Made by a program: the position numbers and the translations under genes. Source: UBA2767 sp965228625 (GTDB lineage Bacteria > Pseudomonadota > Alphaproteobacteria > Rhizobiales > Methyloligellaceae). Taken from it: DNA of 64,000 nt. Position 1 is the stretch's first letter. Every line of letters starts with the position of its first letter. Positions 60,965 to 64,000 of this stretch are shown here, in pieces. The stretch is taken from assembly GCA_965228625.1 (NCBI GenBank), contig OZ245829.1, positions 3,658,001 to 3,722,000 on the forward strand, written 5' to 3'. The notes beneath the pieces were generated by a model. The model was not told the DNA's origin, searched no databases, and worked only from the letters and a program-made list of their open reading frames with translations.

Positions 60965-62011
60965 ATGGCCGCCAAAGTCCTGACAGTTATCGGAGCGAGA
61001 CCCCAGTTCATCAAGGCGGCGCCGGTCACAAGCGCGATCGCGTCGCGTGACGGTATTGCCGAGGTGCTGGTTCATACCGGCCAGCATTTCGACGGTAATA
61101 TGTCCGACGTGTTTTTCGACGAGCTCGGCATTCCGGCACCCCATCATAATCTCGGTATCCATGGCGGCAGCCATGGCGAGATGACGGGCCGCATGATGAT
61201 CGAACTCGAGCCCGTGATCACGCGGGAGCAGCCGGACGTCGTGCTCGTGTATGGCGACACCAATTCGACGCTCGCGGGCGCCCTTGTTGCGGCCAAGCTC
61301 AACATTCCGGTAGCGCACGTGGAAGCGGGATTGCGCGCCTTTCGGCCGACGCCCGAAGAGATCAATCGCGTGGTCGCGGACCGGCTGAGCCACTGGTTGT
61401 TCTGCCCCACCGCGGCGTCGGTGAAAAACCTCGCCGACGAAGGCATCACCGAAAACGTGCATCGCGTCGGAGACGTGATGTATGACGCCGTCCTGCGCAC
61501 GCGCGACCGGGCGCGCGCCGATTCGGGAATTCTCGAAACGCTGAGCGTGCGGCCGGGAGAGTTTCAACTCGCAACAGTCCATCGCGCCGAAAACACCGAC
61601 ACGCCCGAGGCTCTTTCCGCGATCGTGGAGCACCTGAAGCAGGCAAGTCGTGACATGCCGCTCGTGCTGCCGCTGCATCCGCGCACGCGCCAGGCGGCCG
61701 AGACGTTCGGCATCTCGATTGATGGTGAGCGTGTCATCACCACGGACCCGGTCGGGTATCTTGATATGGTGGCACTGCTTGACGGTTGTACGTGCGTGTT
61801 GACCGACTCCGGCGGACTGCAAAAGGAAGCCTACTTTCACGGCAAACCCTGCGTGACGCTGCGTGATACGACGGAGTGGGTCGAGACGATTGATGCCGGG
61901 TGGAACCGGCTGTGGCGCGGCGAGGACTACCGTCCGCGCAAGGCGATTGCCGAATATGGTGACGGCGACGCCGCGGGAAAGATCATCGAGATCCTGGTTG
62001 CCGCCGCTTGA
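60965..62011 (+). CDS. wecB: UDP-N-acetylglucosamine 2-epimerase (non-hydrolysing)
   Basis: 348-residue cytoplasmic enzyme interconverting UDP-GlcNAc and UDP-ManNAc or a relative. Typical motifs are VIGARPQFIKAAPVTSAI, VYGDTNSTLAGALVAAKL, HVEAGLRAFRPTPEEINR, HPRTRQ and the C-terminal TDSGGLQKEAYFHGKPCVTL. The ATG at 60965 begins the conserved N-terminus. It is transcribed divergently from the member B gene across a 213-bp gap and converges on pseC. Confidence 0.92.
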   Translation: MAAKVLTVIGARPQFIKAAPVTSAIASRDGIAEVLVHTGQHFDGNMSDVFFDELGIPAPHHNLGIHGGSHGEMTGRMMIELEPVITREQPDVVLVYGDTNSTLAGALVAAKLNIPVAHVEAGLRAFRPTPEEINRVVADRLSHWLFCPTAASVKNLADEGITENVHRVGDVMYDAVLRTRDRARADSGILETLSVRPGEFQLATVHRAENTDTPEALSAIVEHLKQASRDMPLVLPLHPRTRQAAETFGISIDGERVITTDPVGYLDMVALLDGCTCVLTDSGGLQKEAYFHGKPCVTLRDTTEWVETIDAGWNRLWRGEDYRPRKAIAEYGDGDAAGKIIEILVAAA

Positions 62012-62025
62012 GGAAACCTCGCCGG

Positions 62026-63225
62026 TCAATCGGCGAAGAATTCGCGGACTGCCGCGATGACCCGGTCCTGGTCCTCCGGCATCAGTCCATAGAAAAGCGG
62101 CAGGGAAAGCACGCGCCCATAGTAGCTGTTCGCGCCCGGGAAATCGTCCGGGTTGTGCCGCCTGCCGTAGTGGTCATGAACGAACAGGGGCGCGTAATGC
62201 ACCTGGGGACGAATCCCGCGGTCCGTGAGGAACGTGAACAGTTCACGCCTTTCCGCCGGTCCACCGAGGCAGAGCACCGGGTAGAGATGCCACGCGGTCC
62301 GTGCCGGCGAGACGCGCGCGACCGGGCGTATCCGATTGGAAAGCTCGGCAAGGGCCTCATCGTAGCGCACCACAAGTTCATCGCGCGCTTTCACGAACCG
62401 GCTCAGTTTGTTGAGCTGGCTCTCACCGAGGGCGCACTGGATGTCGGTAATTCGAAAATTGAAGCCGGGTTCGTCCATCCTGTAAAACCAGGGATCGGGC
62501 TTGCCGGACTCGTCACTGGGCCAGTCTTCACCGGTACGCGGCGTTCGCCTCATGCCATGAGTACGCAGTTGACGAAGCCGTGCCGCAAGCTCGTTGTCGT
62601 TACAGGTGATCGCGCCACCCTCGCCGGATGTGATCGTCTTGACCGGATGAAAGGAAAAACAAGCCGCGACGCTCGCGCTGCACGAGCCTACCGGCCTCGG
62701 CCTGGAATTGTGCTCGTTCCATTCGTCCCCGCCGATGGCGTGACACGCGTCCTCGAACAGCATTGCACCGTGTTTGGTAGCGACATCCGACAGGCCGCCC
62801 AAATCACAGCATTGCCCGTTCAGATGAACGGCCGCGGCCGCCTTCGCGTCGGGATGGCGCGAGAACATGTCCCGCAATATGGCAGGCGACAGGAGACCGG
62901 AGTCCGCGTCGACATCGCATATCAGGGCCTCGGCGCCCAACATCTCGGCGGCGCTGGCCGTGGCGAGAAAAGTAATCGCCGGTACGATGATCTTGTCGCC
63001 CGGTCCGATACCGGCGGCGCGATAAGCGAGATAGAGCGCGGCCGTTCCGTTGGCTACGGCGACGGCGTGCTCGGCTCCGGTGGTTTTCGCGAAAGCCCTC
63101 TCGAAACTCTCGACGCGGGGCCCGGTTGTCAGGAAATCGGATTGGAGCGCGCCGACGACGGCTTCTATATCGTCATCGTCGATGTACTGGCGGCCGTACG
63201 GCAGAATTTCGGTTTCTCTAGCCAC
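62026..63225 (-). CDS. pseC: UDP-4-amino-4,6-dideoxy-hexose transaminase, PseC-like
   Basis: 399-residue DegT/DnrJ/EryC1-family PLP aminotransferase. PseB/PseC pairing suggests it aminates the 4-keto product of PseB. Features include ILPYGRQYIDDDDIEAVVGA, AVANGTAALYLAYRAAG, DACHAIGG, CFSFHPVKTITSGEGGAIT with the PLP lysine, and RITDIQCALGESQL. It starts with GTG, 12 bp after pseB, so the two are co-transcribed leftward. Another amino-sugar pathway using the same pair is possible. Confidence 0.85.
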   Translation of the reverse strand: MARETEILPYGRQYIDDDDIEAVVGALQSDFLTTGPRVESFERAFAKTTGAEHAVAVANGTAALYLAYRAAGIGPGDKIIVPAITFLATASAAEMLGAEALICDVDADSGLLSPAILRDMFSRHPDAKAAAAVHLNGQCCDLGGLSDVATKHGAMLFEDACHAIGGDEWNEHNSRPRPVGSCSASVAACFSFHPVKTITSGEGGAITCNDNELAARLRQLRTHGMRRTPRTGEDWPSDESGKPDPWFYRMDEPGFNFRITDIQCALGESQLNKLSRFVKARDELVVRYDEALAELSNRIRPVARVSPARTAWHLYPVLCLGGPAERRELFTFLTDRGIRPQVHYAPLFVHDHYGRRHNPDDFPGANSYYGRVLSLPLFYGLMPEDQDRVIAAVREFFAD

Positions 63226-63237
63226 GCTGGATTCTGT

Positions 63238-64000
63238 CTAAACCGTTGCCACGAGCTGTTTTATGTCGTCGACATCCAGGAATTCGCTGTTGGAATCGCT
63301 GTAATACGAAAAGTCATCACTTACGGTTGAAAGATCAAGCCCGGCGGGCGCGTCGTAGTCGCGATATGCGAGTTCGGGCCGGATGATATAGAAATCTTCC
63401 GCCTCGAGAACGTGTCGTGCCGTTGGTTGCGGAATCAGGGCCTCATGCAACTTCTCGCCGGGACGTATGCCGACGATCTCGGTTTCACCATCGGGCAACA
63501 TGGCCTCCGCAAGGTCGACAATCCGCAGGCTCGGAATCTTCGGGACGAAAATTTCACCGCCCGTCAAATGGTGCAGCGCAAGGCAGGAGAACTTCACACC
63601 CTGATCGAGCGTGATGATGAAGCGCGTCATTTCCGGGTCTGTGACCGGCAGAACCTTCTTGCCGTTTTCGATCAGCGACCGAAACGCCGGAATGACGCTC
63701 CCCCTCGAGTTGGCCACGTTTCCATACCGCACAACCGCGAACCGGGGACCGTCCTTGGTGACGATGTTGTTCGCGGCTACGAAGATCTTGTCCGATGCGA
63801 GTTTGGTTGCGCCGTACAGGTTGACGGGCTCCGCCGCCTTGTCGGTCGATAATGCGACCACGCGCTTGACATTGTTGGCGATGGCGGCGCGCACAACGTT
63901 CTCCGCGCCGTTTATGTTGGTCTGGGTACACTCAAAGGGGTTGTACTCCATCGCGATGACCTGTTTGAGGGCCGCCGCGTGAACAATCACATCGATGTGC
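63238..64000 (-). CDS. pseB: UDP-N-acetylglucosamine 4,6-dehydratase, PseB-like (partial, 5' end outside window)
   Basis: The C-terminal about 254 residues of an SDR-family dehydratase/C5-epimerase making a 4-keto-6-deoxy sugar. The frame runs open to the right edge (HIDVIVHAAALKQVIAMEYN); the catalytic region STDKAAEPVNLYGATKLASD and RYGNVANSRGSVIPAF are present, and the C-terminus continues DIKQLVATV. The NAD-binding N-terminus (about 70-80 residues) is missing. It precedes pseC, which is the standard pairing for pseudaminic-acid synthesis used to decorate flagellin or surface glycans. Confidence 0.88.
   Translation of the reverse strand, partial: HIDVIVHAAALKQVIAMEYNPFECTQTNINGAENVVRAAIANNVKRVVALSTDKAAEPVNLYGATKLASDKIFVAANNIVTKDGPRFAVVRYGNVANSRGSVIPAFRSLIENGKKVLPVTDPEMTRFIITLDQGVKFSCLALHHLTGGEIFVPKIPSLRIVDLAEAMLPDGETEIVGIRPGEKLHEALIPQPTARHVLEAEDFYIIRPELAYRDYDAPAGLDLSTVSDDFSYYSDSNSEFLDVDDIKQLVATV

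Overview
The window is GC-rich, densely coded DNA from what looks like a chemolithoautotrophic or mixotrophic alphaproteobacterium. The reasons are a sox sulfur-oxidation cluster with soxS, soxR and soxT, a red-type (form IC-like) RuBisCO operon with cbbX and cbbR, many TRAP and ABC uptake systems, a NasT antiterminator and large autotransporters. No tRNA, rRNA, CRISPR array, transposase or integrase was recognised.

Layout. 1-1.2 kb: 2-oxoacid:ferredoxin oxidoreductase genes (porA partial, porG). 1.35-9.2 kb: sulfur oxidation. soxX(remnant)-soxY-soxZ-soxA(remnant)-soxB-soxC-soxD plus a DUF302 gene run leftward, and soxS-soxR-soxT run rightward from a shared control region. 9.2-16.9 kb: Calvin cycle genes cbbF-P-A-L-S-X-Y transcribed leftward, with a divergent cbbR. 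17.1-18.3 kb: a family III CoA-transferase resembling mesaconyl-CoA C1:C4 CoA transferase. 18.4-26.1 kb: a TRAP transporter with a 42-residue membrane protein not typical of the family, a GntR regulator, and a catabolic operon (tartrate/isopropylmalate-type dehydrogenase, methylglyoxal synthase, OtnK, OtnC). 26.2-33.75 kb: a carbamoyl-amino-acid-type amidohydrolase, a complete branched-chain/amide ABC transporter and an amidase. 33.8-39.7 kb: a cyanate uptake and cyanase operon whose leader carries an ANTAR-type antiterminator and terminator, with nasT upstream. 40-41.1 kb: a TIGR03032-like protein. 41.4-47.4 kb: two paralogous autotransporters. 47.5-51.4 kb: a Sel1-repeat protein, a cytochrome c and a GMC oxidoreductase. 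51.7-64 kb: a surface-glycan locus with nucleotide-sugar epimerases, a transglutaminase-like/toroid protein, an SGNH hydrolase, a family of three related Rossmann-type proteins (two with an HTH, one with a GNAT-like domain), WecB and PseC/PseB for a pseudaminic-acid-type sugar.

How it fits together. Sulfur oxidation supplies electrons for CO2 fixation by the cbb operon. The accessory uptake modules supply C4 acids, amides and cyanate as carbon and nitrogen. The right third builds and decorates the cell surface.

Most notable observations: (1) soxX and soxA survive only as remnants inside an otherwise intact sox operon; soxX has lost its haem-binding centre and soxA all but its C-terminus. (2) A cyanase operon appears to be controlled by NasT through a two-hexaloop RNA. 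(3) A 2.7-kb AT-richer islet sits between two exact 50-bp copies of the 3' end of an epimerase gene, as if that gene end were an attachment site. (4) A family of Rossmann-domain proteins with a C-terminal GG[TV]YW signature is present in three copies within 3 kb.
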